Below, piece after piece: positions 7,560 to 15,516 of a stretch of DNA of 64,000 nt. How positions within the stretch are numbered: the first letter of the stretch is position 1; every line of letters begins with the position of its first letter. The notes under the pieces are model-generated. The model saw only the letters and a program-made list of their open reading frames with translations. It searched no databases and had not been told where the DNA came from. Source of the DNA: Leucobacter ruminantium (GTDB taxonomy: Bacteria; Actinomycetota; Actinomycetes; Actinomycetales; Microbacteriaceae); the NCBI RefSeq assembly GCF_017565705.1, contig NZ_JAGDYL010000008.1, positions 1-64,000 of the forward strand. The letters are read 5' to 3'. The translations under genes and the position numbers were made by a program.

Positions 7560-10373
7560 ATGTCCACGCTGCTCTACGCGCTCGGCCGATGGGCGACGCG
7601 CGCGAAGTTCCTCGTGCTGGCGCTCTGGATCGCAGTGCTGGCGCTGCTCGGCGCAGGAGCCGTCTTCCTCGGTCAGGGCGCGAACGCCCCCATCACCATT
7701 CCGGGCACCGAATCGCAGGACGCGATCACCGAGCTCGGGCGCACCTTCCCAGAGGTGAGCGGGACGAGCGCCACGATCATCGTGGTCGCGGCCGACGGCG
7801 AACGCGTCGACGAGGCGCCCTACGAGGGCATCATCGCCGACGCGGCAGACCGGCTCGAGAACATCGCCGGCGTCACGGCGGTGCAGACGCCGTTCGCGGA
7901 GCTCGCGAGCGGAGGCCTCTCCGACGACGGCAGCGCCGCGCTCATCACCGTGCAGGTCGAAGGCGAGATGTCGAGCGTGCCAGACGAAACCGTCGAGGGC
8001 ATCGAGCGCGCAACCGAGGATATCGCCGAGGCGCTGCCCGACGGGGCGAAGGCCTCGTACGGCGGTGAGATGTTCTCCGCATCGGTGCCCGGCGTCAGCC
8101 CCACCGAGGCGGTCGGCGTGATCATCGCATTCATCGTCCTGGTGCTCACGCTCGGATCCCTCATCGCAGCGGGCATGCCGCTGCTCATCGCCCTGCTCGG
8201 CGTGGGCGTCTCGATCGCCGGCCTCTTCTTCGTCACGGCCTTCGTCGACCTCACCTCGACGACGCCCATGCTCGCCCTGATGCTCGGCCTCGCCGTCGGC
8301 ATCGACTACACGCTCTTCATCGTGAGCCGGCACCAGGAGCAGCTGCGAGCGGGCGCCGGCGTCGACGAATCGATCGCCAGAGCCACCGCGACGAGCGGTT
8401 CCGCCGTCGTCTTCGCAGGCCTCACCGTGATCATCGCGCTCGTCGGGCTCTCGGTCGCGGGCATCCCCTTCCTCACCGCGCTCGGTGTCGCCGCTGCCGC
8501 CGCCGTCGCGGTCGCCGTGCTCATCGCGATCACGCTCACGCCGGCCGTCATGGCGATGATCGGCCCGCGCATCCTGCCGAAGAAGCAGCGGCGGGCGGTA
8601 GCGCAGCCGACCCCTGAGCCTGTCGAAGGGGCGACTGCGTTCCCTTCGACAAGCTCAGGGAACGGGAACGGGAACGGGAACGGGAACGGGAACGGGAACG
8701 GGGAGGACCCGACCGCGACGCGCGCCGACCGCTTCTTCGCGGGCTGGGTGCGCGGTGTCACCCGCCGCCCGCTGCTCACGATCGTCGCGGTGCTCGTGGC
8801 CCTCGGCTTCGCCGCCGTCCCCGCGCTCGACCTGCGCCTCGCCCTCCCCAACGCCACGTCGCTCGCCGCAGACGACCCGGCGCGCGTCACCTACGAGCTC
8901 ACGGGCGAGCATTTCGGCGAGGGGTACAACGGACCGCTGCTGCTGACGGGCTCGATCATCGGCAGTGACGACCCGTTGGGCCTCATGGACGAGCTGAAGC
9001 GCGAGGTCGAGCGGGTGCCCGGCGTCGCCGATGTGCCCCTCGCGACCCCGAACCGGGGCGCCGACACCGGCATCATCCAGGTGGTTCCCGATGAGGGGCC
9101 GCACGCGCAGAGCACCACCGACCTCGTGCACGCGCTCCGCGACATGCACGACGAGTGGGAGCGCGAGTACGGCGTGAGTCTCGCCGTGACCGGTTTCACC
9201 GCCGTCGGCATCGACGTCTCGGCCATGCTCATGCAGGCACTGCTGCCCTTCGGCATCCTCGTCGTCGGTCTGTCGCTCGTGCTGCTCGCGATGGTGTTCC
9301 GCTCGGTATGGGTGCCGATCAAGGCGACGCTCGGCTACCTGCTGTCGGTCGGCGTCGCCTTCGGCGCCGTCGTCGCCGTGTTCCAGTGGGGCTGGCTCGC
9401 CGACGCGCTGCACGTGACCTCGACGGGGCCCGTGCTGAGCTTCATGCCGATCATCCTGATGGGCGTGCTCTTCGGGCTCGCGATGGACTACGAGGTGTTC
9501 CTCGTCTCGCGCATCCGCGAGGAGTACGTGCACGGTGCGAGCGCGCGCGACGCGATCCAGCGGGGCTTCGTCGGCAGCGCGAAGGTCGTGACGGCCGCCG
9601 CGCTCATCATGTTCGCCGTGTTCGCGGCGTTCGTGCCGGAGGGCGATCCCTCGATCAAGGTGATCGCGCTCGGCCTCGCCGTGGGCGTGTTCGTCGACGC
9701 CTTCATCGTGCGCATGACCCTGGTGCCCGCCGTGATGGCGCTGCTCGGCGACCGCGCCTGGTGGATGCCCAGGTGGCTCGCGAAGGCGCTGCCCGCATTC
9801 GACGTCGAGGGCGAGGGGCTCGCCCGCGAGCTCGAGCACGCTGACTGGCCGGGCGACCTGCCCGACGCTGCGATCGCGGCCGACGAGCTGCTGCTGCCGG
9901 GCGGGCACCGGGTGCGCCGGCTGAGGGTCGCGCGGGGCGAGGCGCTGTCGCTCGACGCGAGGGATCCCTCATCCCTGCCGCTGGCCCAGGCACTCACGGG
10001 CAGAGGAGCGCTCGTCGCGGGCACCCTGAAGGTCGATGGGCTGCTGCTGCCCGAGCGCGCTGCCTCTCTGCGGTCGCGGTCGGCCTGGGCGGCTCCCGAC
10101 TCGCTGCGCGATGCGGTGAGGGATCGCCCGGCCCTGCTGCTGCTCGATCTGCGGTCCGCGTCCGATGGGCCGCTGCCGCTCGAGCGCGTCGATGCGATGC
10201 GCTCGACGCTCGCCGCGTGGCGGGTGGCGGGCGAACGCGGCGGGGCGGCCACCCGCGCCGTGATCGTGCTCGGCGACCGCGAGCTCGCGGCGCGCGTGCT
10301 GCCCAGCGGCACCGCGCTCGTCGGGGCCGACGCGAACCTATTGGCCGACCGGATCGAAGAAGGAGTGCGATGA
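7560..10373 (+). CDS. MMPL/RND family transporter with a C-terminal vestigial ABC-ATPase-like extension
   Basis: Large membrane exporter, 937 residues, of the MMPL (RND-like) family; it has two halves, each with a periplasmic domain after the first helix and a helix bundle (about 180-340 and 550-740). The typical intracellular motifs DYTLFIVSRH and DYEVFLVSRIREE are both present. The cytoplasmic linker between halves carries an inserted palindrome and an Asn-Gly repeat (about residues 352-381). After residue 750 comes an extension not usual in MMPL proteins: it reads like an ABC ATPase stripped of Walker A (see findings). Start ATG 7560 has AAAGGA 6 bases upstream; an ATG at 7524 lies inside the operator. 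Coupled to the next gene by ATGA. Substrate unknown. Confidence 0.9.
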   Translation: MSTLLYALGRWATRAKFLVLALWIAVLALLGAGAVFLGQGANAPITIPGTESQDAITELGRTFPEVSGTSATIIVVAADGERVDEAPYEGIIADAADRLENIAGVTAVQTPFAELASGGLSDDGSAALITVQVEGEMSSVPDETVEGIERATEDIAEALPDGAKASYGGEMFSASVPGVSPTEAVGVIIAFIVLVLTLGSLIAAGMPLLIALLGVGVSIAGLFFVTAFVDLTSTTPMLALMLGLAVGIDYTLFIVSRHQEQLRAGAGVDESIARATATSGSAVVFAGLTVIIALVGLSVAGIPFLTALGVAAAAAVAVAVLIAITLTPAVMAMIGPRILPKKQRRAVAQPTPEPVEGATAFPSTSSGNGNGNGNGNGNGNGEDPTATRADRFFAGWVRGVTRRPLLTIVAVLVALGFAAVPALDLRLALPNATSLAADDPARVTYELTGEHFGEGYNGPLLLTGSIIGSDDPLGLMDELKREVERVPGVADVPLATPNRGADTGIIQVVPDEGPHAQSTTDLVHALRDMHDEWEREYGVSLAVTGFTAVGIDVSAMLMQALLPFGILVVGLSLVLLAMVFRSVWVPIKATLGYLLSVGVAFGAVVAVFQWGWLADALHVTSTGPVLSFMPIILMGVLFGLAMDYEVFLVSRIREEYVHGASARDAIQRGFVGSAKVVTAAALIMFAVFAAFVPEGDPSIKVIALGLAVGVFVDAFIVRMTLVPAVMALLGDRAWWMPRWLAKALPAFDVEGEGLARELEHADWPGDLPDAAIAADELLLPGGHRVRRLRVARGEALSLDARDPSSLPLAQALTGRGALVAGTLKVDGLLLPERAASLRSRSAWAAPDSLRDAVRDRPALLLLDLRSASDGPLPLERVDAMRSTLAAWRVAGERGGAATRAVIVLGDRELAARVLPSGTALVGADANLLADRIEEGVR
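8612..8702. repeat. REP-like palindrome plus hexamer repeat inside the MMPL gene
   Basis: Arms 8612-8630 and 8642-8660 are an inverted repeat of 19 bases with one mismatch around an 11-base loop (CCCTGAGCCTGTCGAAGGG and its partner). It runs directly into seven copies of a 6-base unit, AACGGG (8661-8702), encoding Asn-Gly repeats. Similar TTCGACA-GCTCAGGG palindromes are common dispersed repeats in high-GC bacteria, from memory and not checked. It is in frame and lies in the loop between the two MMPL halves. Confidence 0.85.
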
Positions 10374-12373
10374 GCCTCGAGATGACGTCGCTGCGCAGCG
10401 GCCGCCGGGTCGGATGGAGCCGTGTGCTCGGCCTGATCCTCGTGCCGCTCACGGTCGCCGGCGTGCTGCTGTGGGGGCTCTGGAACCCGCAGGATCGCCT
10501 CGAATCGGTCACGGCGGCGGTCGTGAACCTCGACGAGCCCGTCGAGCTCGACGGGCAGACCGTGCCGCTCGGCCGCGTGCTCGCGGGGGAGTTGATCGCG
10601 GGCGACGCCGAGCAGAACTTCACGTGGGTGCTCACCGATGAGGAGGACGCGTCTGCGGGCCTCGACGACGGCCGCTACGCCACCGTCGTCACCATCCCCG
10701 AGAACTTCTCGGCCGCTGCGACATCGCTCTCCGGCGATCCCGAGGAGGCCGAGCGGGCCACCATCGATATCTCGGAGAGCGACCGAGGGCGCCTCATCGA
10801 CACCGCGCTCTCGAACATCGTCACGAGCACGGCGACGAGCGTGCTCAACAGACAGCTGGGCGAGCAGTTCGTCGGCGGCGTCTTCGTCGGCATGAGCGAG
10901 CTCCACGGCGGCATCTCGGAGGCCGCGGACGGCGCATCGCAGCTCGCGGACGGCGGGGCCCGGCTCGCGGAAGGCGCCGGATCCCTCGCCGACGGAACAG
11001 CCCAGCTCGCCTCGGGCACCCAGCAGTTGGCGGGAGGCGCCTCGGAACTGGCGACCGGCGCCTCGGCGTACGTCGGAGGCGCGAAGACCCTCGCGGACTC
11101 CTACGCGCCGCTCGGCGCCGGGGCGACCGCGGCCGTGACCCAGCTGAAGACGATGATCGGTGCGCTGGGGCAGTTGCAGGCCGACTCGGCGGCGCCTCAG
11201 GGGCAGCTCGCCGAAGGCCTGCAGACCGTGGGGGCCGCGGTGCCGGCGTTCGCGGGCGATGGGACCGCCCAGAACCCGGGCAGGCTCGGAACGCTCTACG
11301 GCGAATGCCTCGCCTCGGGCGCGACGCAGACGTTCTGCGACACGATGCTTGCCGAGGTCGGCGGTTTCGCGCGGACCGTCGGCGGAGGCGCGCAGCAGGC
11401 GGGAGCCGGAGCGGCCGGACTGCAGGCGGCGCAGCAGACGTTCCAGGCGACGATCGCCGATCCGAACGCGCCGAGCGGCCCGTCTTCGGACCCCACCGCC
11501 CAGCTCGACCAGCTCATAGCCGGACTCGGAGCCTTCGGCGCCGGGCTGAACGACTTCGCGGCGCAGGGCGCGGCGCTGTCGGAGGGCGCCTCCCGGCTCG
11601 CCGCGGGAACATCCGAGCTCGCCGCGGGCACGCCGCAGCTCGCGGAGGGAGCGTCTCAGCTCGCCGACGGCGCATCGCAGTCGGCGACGGGCGCGGGCGA
11701 TCTCGCGACCGGTCTCGACGAGGCCGCCGCCGAGATCCCCGACTACAACAAGGCGCAGCGCGACCGCATCGCGGAGACCGCGCTCGCCCCCGTCGATGCG
11801 AAGGGCGCGAGCGACGAGCTCTTCAACTCGTCGGGCGTGCCGCTGTTCGCGGGGATCGCGCTCTGGGCTGGCGCGCTCGCCGCATTCCTGCTGCTCGCCC
11901 CGCTGTGGAGCCGCGCCCGCGACGCCGCGCGCGGGGTCGGCGCGATCACGCTGCGCAGCGCGGTTCCCGCGGTGCTGCTCGGCGCCGTGCAGGGGGTGCT
12001 CGCCGGTGTGATCCTGCCGATCGCCCTCGGCTATGACTTCGGCACGGCCGCGCGGTTCTTCGGCATCGCCGTGCTGGCGGGAGTCGCGTTCTCGCTCGTA
12101 GTGCAGGGGCTCTCGGCGCTGCTCGGCGGACTCGGGCGGTTCATCGCGTTCGCGCTGCTGGTCGTCGCATTCGCGGCGGGCATCGTGTCCACGACGCCCG
12201 GGGTGCTCGCCGCGGTGAGCGATGCGAGCCCGCTCGGTGCCGCGCTCGGCGGATTCCAGTCGATCGCGACGGGCGGCGCGGCGGGCGGCGCCGCCCTGCT
12301 GCTCGTGCTGTGGGGGCTGGGCGGCCTCGCGCTCACCGCGCTCGCCGTCGCCCGGGCACGTCGCGCGCACTGA
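10370..12373 (+). CDS. YhgE/Pip domain membrane protein
   Basis: 667-residue membrane protein of the YhgE/Pip family, related to phage infection proteins and to ABC-2 type transport proteins. One N-terminal membrane helix (about 18-38) is followed by a long outside domain and about five C-terminal helices (about 490-665). The outside part contains many degenerate repeats of the type LADGA/LAxGAS (about 185-245 and 415-470), predicted to form a long helical stalk. Coupled to the MMPL gene by ATGA, so the two probably form one export machine under the TetR repressor. Confidence 0.88.
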   Translation: MSLEMTSLRSGRRVGWSRVLGLILVPLTVAGVLLWGLWNPQDRLESVTAAVVNLDEPVELDGQTVPLGRVLAGELIAGDAEQNFTWVLTDEEDASAGLDDGRYATVVTIPENFSAAATSLSGDPEEAERATIDISESDRGRLIDTALSNIVTSTATSVLNRQLGEQFVGGVFVGMSELHGGISEAADGASQLADGGARLAEGAGSLADGTAQLASGTQQLAGGASELATGASAYVGGAKTLADSYAPLGAGATAAVTQLKTMIGALGQLQADSAAPQGQLAEGLQTVGAAVPAFAGDGTAQNPGRLGTLYGECLASGATQTFCDTMLAEVGGFARTVGGGAQQAGAGAAGLQAAQQTFQATIADPNAPSGPSSDPTAQLDQLIAGLGAFGAGLNDFAAQGAALSEGASRLAAGTSELAAGTPQLAEGASQLADGASQSATGAGDLATGLDEAAAEIPDYNKAQRDRIAETALAPVDAKGASDELFNSSGVPLFAGIALWAGALAAFLLLAPLWSRARDAARGVGAITLRSAVPAVLLGAVQGVLAGVILPIALGYDFGTAARFFGIAVLAGVAFSLVVQGLSALLGGLGRFIAFALLVVAFAAGIVSTTPGVLAAVSDASPLGAALGGFQSIATGGAAGGAALLLVLWGLGGLALTALAVARARRAH

Positions 12374-12457
12374 CACCGCGGTTCAGGGGGCGCTGCGCGG
12401 ACGAAGCGACAGCGCCGATCCCTCGCCGATTCACCGCGGGCACCCACGTTCGCGAGC

Positions 12458-12463
12458 TAGCCT
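12458..12463 (+). promoter_or_regulatory. -10 box for leaderless quinone oxidoreductase gene
   Basis: TAGCCT with exactly six bases to the ATG at 12470 and no ribosome-binding sequence between. One of the recurring TAnnnT-N6-RTG arrangements. Confidence 0.55.
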
Positions 12464-12469
12464 CGGATC

Positions 12470-13438
12470 ATGAACATGCGCGCGATCACGGTGACAGAGA
12501 CAGGCGGACCGGAGCGGCTCGAGATCGCAGAGGGGAGGGATCCGAGGGCCGCGGCGGGCGAACTGCTCGTCGAGACCCGAGCCATCGGCGTGAACTTCAT
12601 CGAGACGTATCAGCGCTCGGGCGTCTACGAAATGGACCTCCCCTTCGTGCCGGGGGCGGAGGCGAGCGGCACGGTGCTCGCCGTCGGCGAGGGCGTCGAC
12701 GGCTTCGCCGAGGGCGATCTCGTGACGACCGCCGAGGGGCGGGGCACCTACGCCGACCGCTTCGTCGTCGAGGCCGCGCGCGCCGTGAAGGTGCCGCAGG
12801 GCGTCTCGGCGGAAACCGCAGCAGCGTTGCCCCTGCAGGGACTCACCGCGCACTACCTCGCGACCTCCGCCGCGCACCCGCAGGAGGGCGACACGGTGCT
12901 CGTGCACGCCGGCGCCGGCGGCGTCGGCCTGCTGCTCACGCAGCTGCTCGTCTCGCGCGGCGTGCGCGTCATCACGACGGCCTCGACGCCCCAGAAGCGC
13001 GATCTCAGCCATGCCGCGGGCGCGGCCCATGTGCTCGAGTACGACGGCTTCGCGGAGCGGGCGAGGGATCTCACCGACGGTACGGGCGTCGCCGTGGTCT
13101 ACGACGGAGTCGGCAAGGACACCTTTGACGACTCGCTGCGCGCCCTCCGCGTGCGCGGCGAGATGGTGCTCTTCGGCGGGGCGAGCGGCCAGGTGCCGCC
13201 CTTCGATCTGCAGCGTCTGAACGCGGGCGGATCCCTGTCGATCACGCGGCCCTCGCTCGGCCACTTCCTGTTGACCCCGGAGGAGCGCGCCTGGCGCTAC
13301 CGCGAGCTGTTCGAGGCGATCGCGGCGGGGTCGCTCGACGTCAGGGTCGGCGCGCGGTTCCCGCTCGTCGAGGCCGCGGATGCGCACCGGGCGCTCGAGG
13401 GACGCAAGACGACGGGCAAGGTGCTGCTCGTCCCGTAG
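12470..13438 (+). CDS. NADPH:quinone oxidoreductase (zinc-free MDR family)
   Basis: 322-residue medium-chain dehydrogenase/reductase without structural zinc ligands, of the Qor type, which reduces quinones with NADPH in the cytosol. The nucleotide-binding motif HAGAGGVG is near 144-151 and the substrate-side signature GVNFIETYQRSGVY near 42-55. There is no ribosome site; TAGCCT ends six bases before the ATG at 12470, so the message looks leaderless. Another Met codon lies two codons downstream. A single gene between the exporter operon and the convergent lipoate ligase gene. Confidence 0.9.
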   Translation: MNMRAITVTETGGPERLEIAEGRDPRAAAGELLVETRAIGVNFIETYQRSGVYEMDLPFVPGAEASGTVLAVGEGVDGFAEGDLVTTAEGRGTYADRFVVEAARAVKVPQGVSAETAAALPLQGLTAHYLATSAAHPQEGDTVLVHAGAGGVGLLLTQLLVSRGVRVITTASTPQKRDLSHAAGAAHVLEYDGFAERARDLTDGTGVAVVYDGVGKDTFDDSLRALRVRGEMVLFGGASGQVPPFDLQRLNAGGSLSITRPSLGHFLLTPEERAWRYRELFEAIAAGSLDVRVGARFPLVEAADAHRALEGRKTTGKVLLVP

Positions 13439-13450
13439 CTGCCGGCCCGC

Positions 13451-14506
13451 CTACGGCACGCGGTAGATCCACTCCTCGGTCGCGAACTTCTGCTCGACGA
13501 GCCGCTCGGCCGCATCCCATTCGCCATCGGTGACGCGGCCCATCTGACCGCCGTGGCGCTGCCTGAACACGTCGACCATCTTCTCGATGATCTCCTCCCG
13601 TGCGAGGCCCGTTTGCGTGCGCAGCGGGTCGACCCGCTTCTGCGCGCTGGCCGTGCCCTTGTCCGAGAGCTTCTCGCGGCCGATGCGCAGCACCTGCGCC
13701 ATCACCGCGGTGTCCATGTCGTAGGCCATCGTCACGTGGTGCAGCACTGCGCCCGAGCCGAGGCGCTTCTGCGCGGCCCCGCCGATCTTGCCATGCGGGC
13801 TCGTGATGTCGTTGAGCGGCTTGTAGTGCGCGTCGATGCCGAGCGCCTGCAGCGCCTCGAGCACCCACTCGTCGAGGTAGGCGTAGGAGTCGGCGAAGCT
13901 CATGCCGCGCACGAGTTCGCCCGGCACGTAGAGGGCGTAGGTGATGCAGCCCTGCGGCTCCATGTACATCGCGCCGCCGCCCGAGATGCGGCGCACGATC
14001 TGTGCGTCGTGCGCGCGCAGCTGCTCCTCGTCGACCTCGTTCTTCACCGACTGGAAGCTGCCGATGAACACGGCGGGTTCGGTCCACTCCCAGATGCGCA
14101 GGGTCGGCCCGCGCAGCCCCTCGCCGACGGCGGCGGTCAGCACCTCGTCGAGCGCGGCGTTCAGGCGCGGAGCGATCGGCGGCTCGTGGATGATCTGCCA
14201 GTCGTAGTCGCGCCAGTGCGCGGCGCCCGTGACGGCTCGGCGGATGGCGACGCCGACCGAGTCGGGCGTGAAGCCGAGCAGGTGCACCTCGCTCGGGAGC
14301 GCGTGCTGGATCGCGGTGCCGAACTCCTCGATCGTGCTGCTGGGCGTCATGCCCTCGACGGCGGCGTCGATGCAGCCGAGCGCCTCGTCGGGTTCCAGGA
14401 AGAAATCGCCCGAGAGTCGGAAGTCGCTGATCCGACCGTCGACGAGTTCGAAATCGACGACGACCAGTTTGCCGCCGGGGACCTTGTACTCACCGTGCAT
14501 GCTCAT
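13451..14506 (-). CDS. Lipoate-protein ligase with N-terminal accessory domain (permuted LplB-LplA)
   Basis: Enzyme that attaches lipoate to E2/GcvH proteins; 351 residues. The catalytic domain is C-terminal, with RRISGGGAMYM and the lysine loop GKIGGAAQKR. The first 55 or so residues (GEYKVPGGKL, then LSGDFFLEPDEA) match the accessory C-terminal domain of LplA-type ligases, here placed in front. Start ATG 14506: on the minus strand TAATCT lies six bases before it, which argues for a leaderless message starting here rather than at the GTG two codons upstream. Convergent with the quinone oxidoreductase gene. Confidence 0.85.
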   Translation of the reverse strand: MSMHGEYKVPGGKLVVVDFELVDGRISDFRLSGDFFLEPDEALGCIDAAVEGMTPSSTIEEFGTAIQHALPSEVHLLGFTPDSVGVAIRRAVTGAAHWRDYDWQIIHEPPIAPRLNAALDEVLTAAVGEGLRGPTLRIWEWTEPAVFIGSFQSVKNEVDEEQLRAHDAQIVRRISGGGAMYMEPQGCITYALYVPGELVRGMSFADSYAYLDEWVLEALQALGIDAHYKPLNDITSPHGKIGGAAQKRLGSGAVLHHVTMAYDMDTAVMAQVLRIGREKLSDKGTASAQKRVDPLRTQTGLAREEIIEKMVDVFRQRHGGQMGRVTDGEWDAAERLVEQKFATEEWIYRVP

Positions 14507-14586
14507 AGTCACAGATTACGCCCAAGCACCCGGGAGGGGGAGCGGCAGCGCGCGGTTCGAGGGCGCCGGGGCGCGGCGAGGGATCC

Positions 14587-15459
14587 CTACTCCTGCCCGA
14601 TCCGCTCGAGCATCCAGGTCGCGAGCGCCGCGAATACCTCGTCGCGGTTCGTCTCGTTGAGCAGCTCGTGCCTCCCCTCGGGGAAGATCTTGACCGTCAC
14701 GTCGCGCACGCCCCGTTTGCGGTAGGCCTCGGCGAGCAGCCGCAGACCCTCGTCGCCGCGGCTGAGGGGATCTTCGGAGCCCGACACGATGAGGATCGGC
14801 ACGTCGGGTGCGAGGCCCGGCGCGGGCTTGCCGTAGAGCCGAAGACCGTCGGCCACGCCGAACAGCTTCAGCACGTCGGCGTAGAAGCACAGCGGGTCGG
14901 CCAGGAAGGCCTCGGCCACCGCGGGATCGCGGCTCAGCCACTCGTAGCCGTTCGCGCCCTCGCCGGCCCACTTCGCGTTGAGCGGGCCGCTCTCGAGGTG
15001 CTTGAAGGTGCGGAACGCGCTGCCGGACAGCACCACGGCATCCCACGCGCGCGGGTGCTCGTTCAGCAGCCGCTGCGTCATGAGCGAACCCCACGAGTGG
15101 CCGAACATGATCACGGGGAGGCCGGGGTGGCGATCCCTCGCGATGTCCGTCAGCCGGAGGATCGCGGCCTCCGTCGCCTTCAACCCGCCGGGCCCGAGGC
15201 GCCCGAGCTGGGAGAGATCGCCTCCGTGCTGCCGCCGCCCGGTCTCGCCGTGCCCGCGGTGGTCATCGGCGTAGACGGTGAAGCCGGCCGCCACGAGCGC
15301 CCGTGCGAAGGCTTCGTAGCGCTTCGCGTGCTCGCCGAGCCCGTGCGCGATCTGCACGACGCCCACGGGCTCGGCCGCCGCCCACTCGTATGCAGCGATC
15401 TCGACGCCCTCGGCGTCGGTGTAGTCGAACTCGGTGCGCCCGCTCGCCTCATTGGTCAT
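14587..15459 (-). CDS. Alpha/beta hydrolase, monoacylglycerol lipase type
   Basis: 290-residue serine hydrolase of the serine-aminopeptidase S33 / monoglyceride lipase group. HGLGEH near residues 39-44 forms the oxyanion hole, Ser122 sits in the nucleophile elbow GHSWG, Asp in GSEDPLS and His in EGRHELLNE complete the triad. No signal peptide, so it acts in the cytosol, probably releasing glycerol and fatty acid from monoglycerides. The start is uncertain: 15459 is preferred by family length, but an ATG at 15489 is in frame; neither has a clear ribosome site. Downstream of the amidohydrolase on the same strand. Confidence 0.85.
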   Translation of the reverse strand: MTNEASGRTEFDYTDAEGVEIAAYEWAAAEPVGVVQIAHGLGEHAKRYEAFARALVAAGFTVYADDHRGHGETGRRQHGGDLSQLGRLGPGGLKATEAAILRLTDIARDRHPGLPVIMFGHSWGSLMTQRLLNEHPRAWDAVVLSGSAFRTFKHLESGPLNAKWAGEGANGYEWLSRDPAVAEAFLADPLCFYADVLKLFGVADGLRLYGKPAPGLAPDVPILIVSGSEDPLSRGDEGLRLLAEAYRKRGVRDVTVKIFPEGRHELLNETNRDEVFAALATWMLERIGQE

Positions 15460-15516
15460 GGGTTCATTCTGGTGGTTGCGGCTGAGCATCGCCAGGGCCG
15501 GGCGCAGCGCCCTCCG

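Noticed and set aside
10370-12373. Phage receptor or phage tail protein, from the repetitive coiled region
   Set aside because: The layout with one N-terminal and about five C-terminal membrane helices is that of YhgE/Pip proteins, and it is coupled to an exporter gene.
9488-12376. Very long minus-strand open frame of over 900 codons opposite MMPL and YhgE
   Set aside because: Long antisense frames are common in GC-rich DNA; this one is Arg/Glu/His-rich shadow sequence, while the plus-strand genes have clear family motifs.
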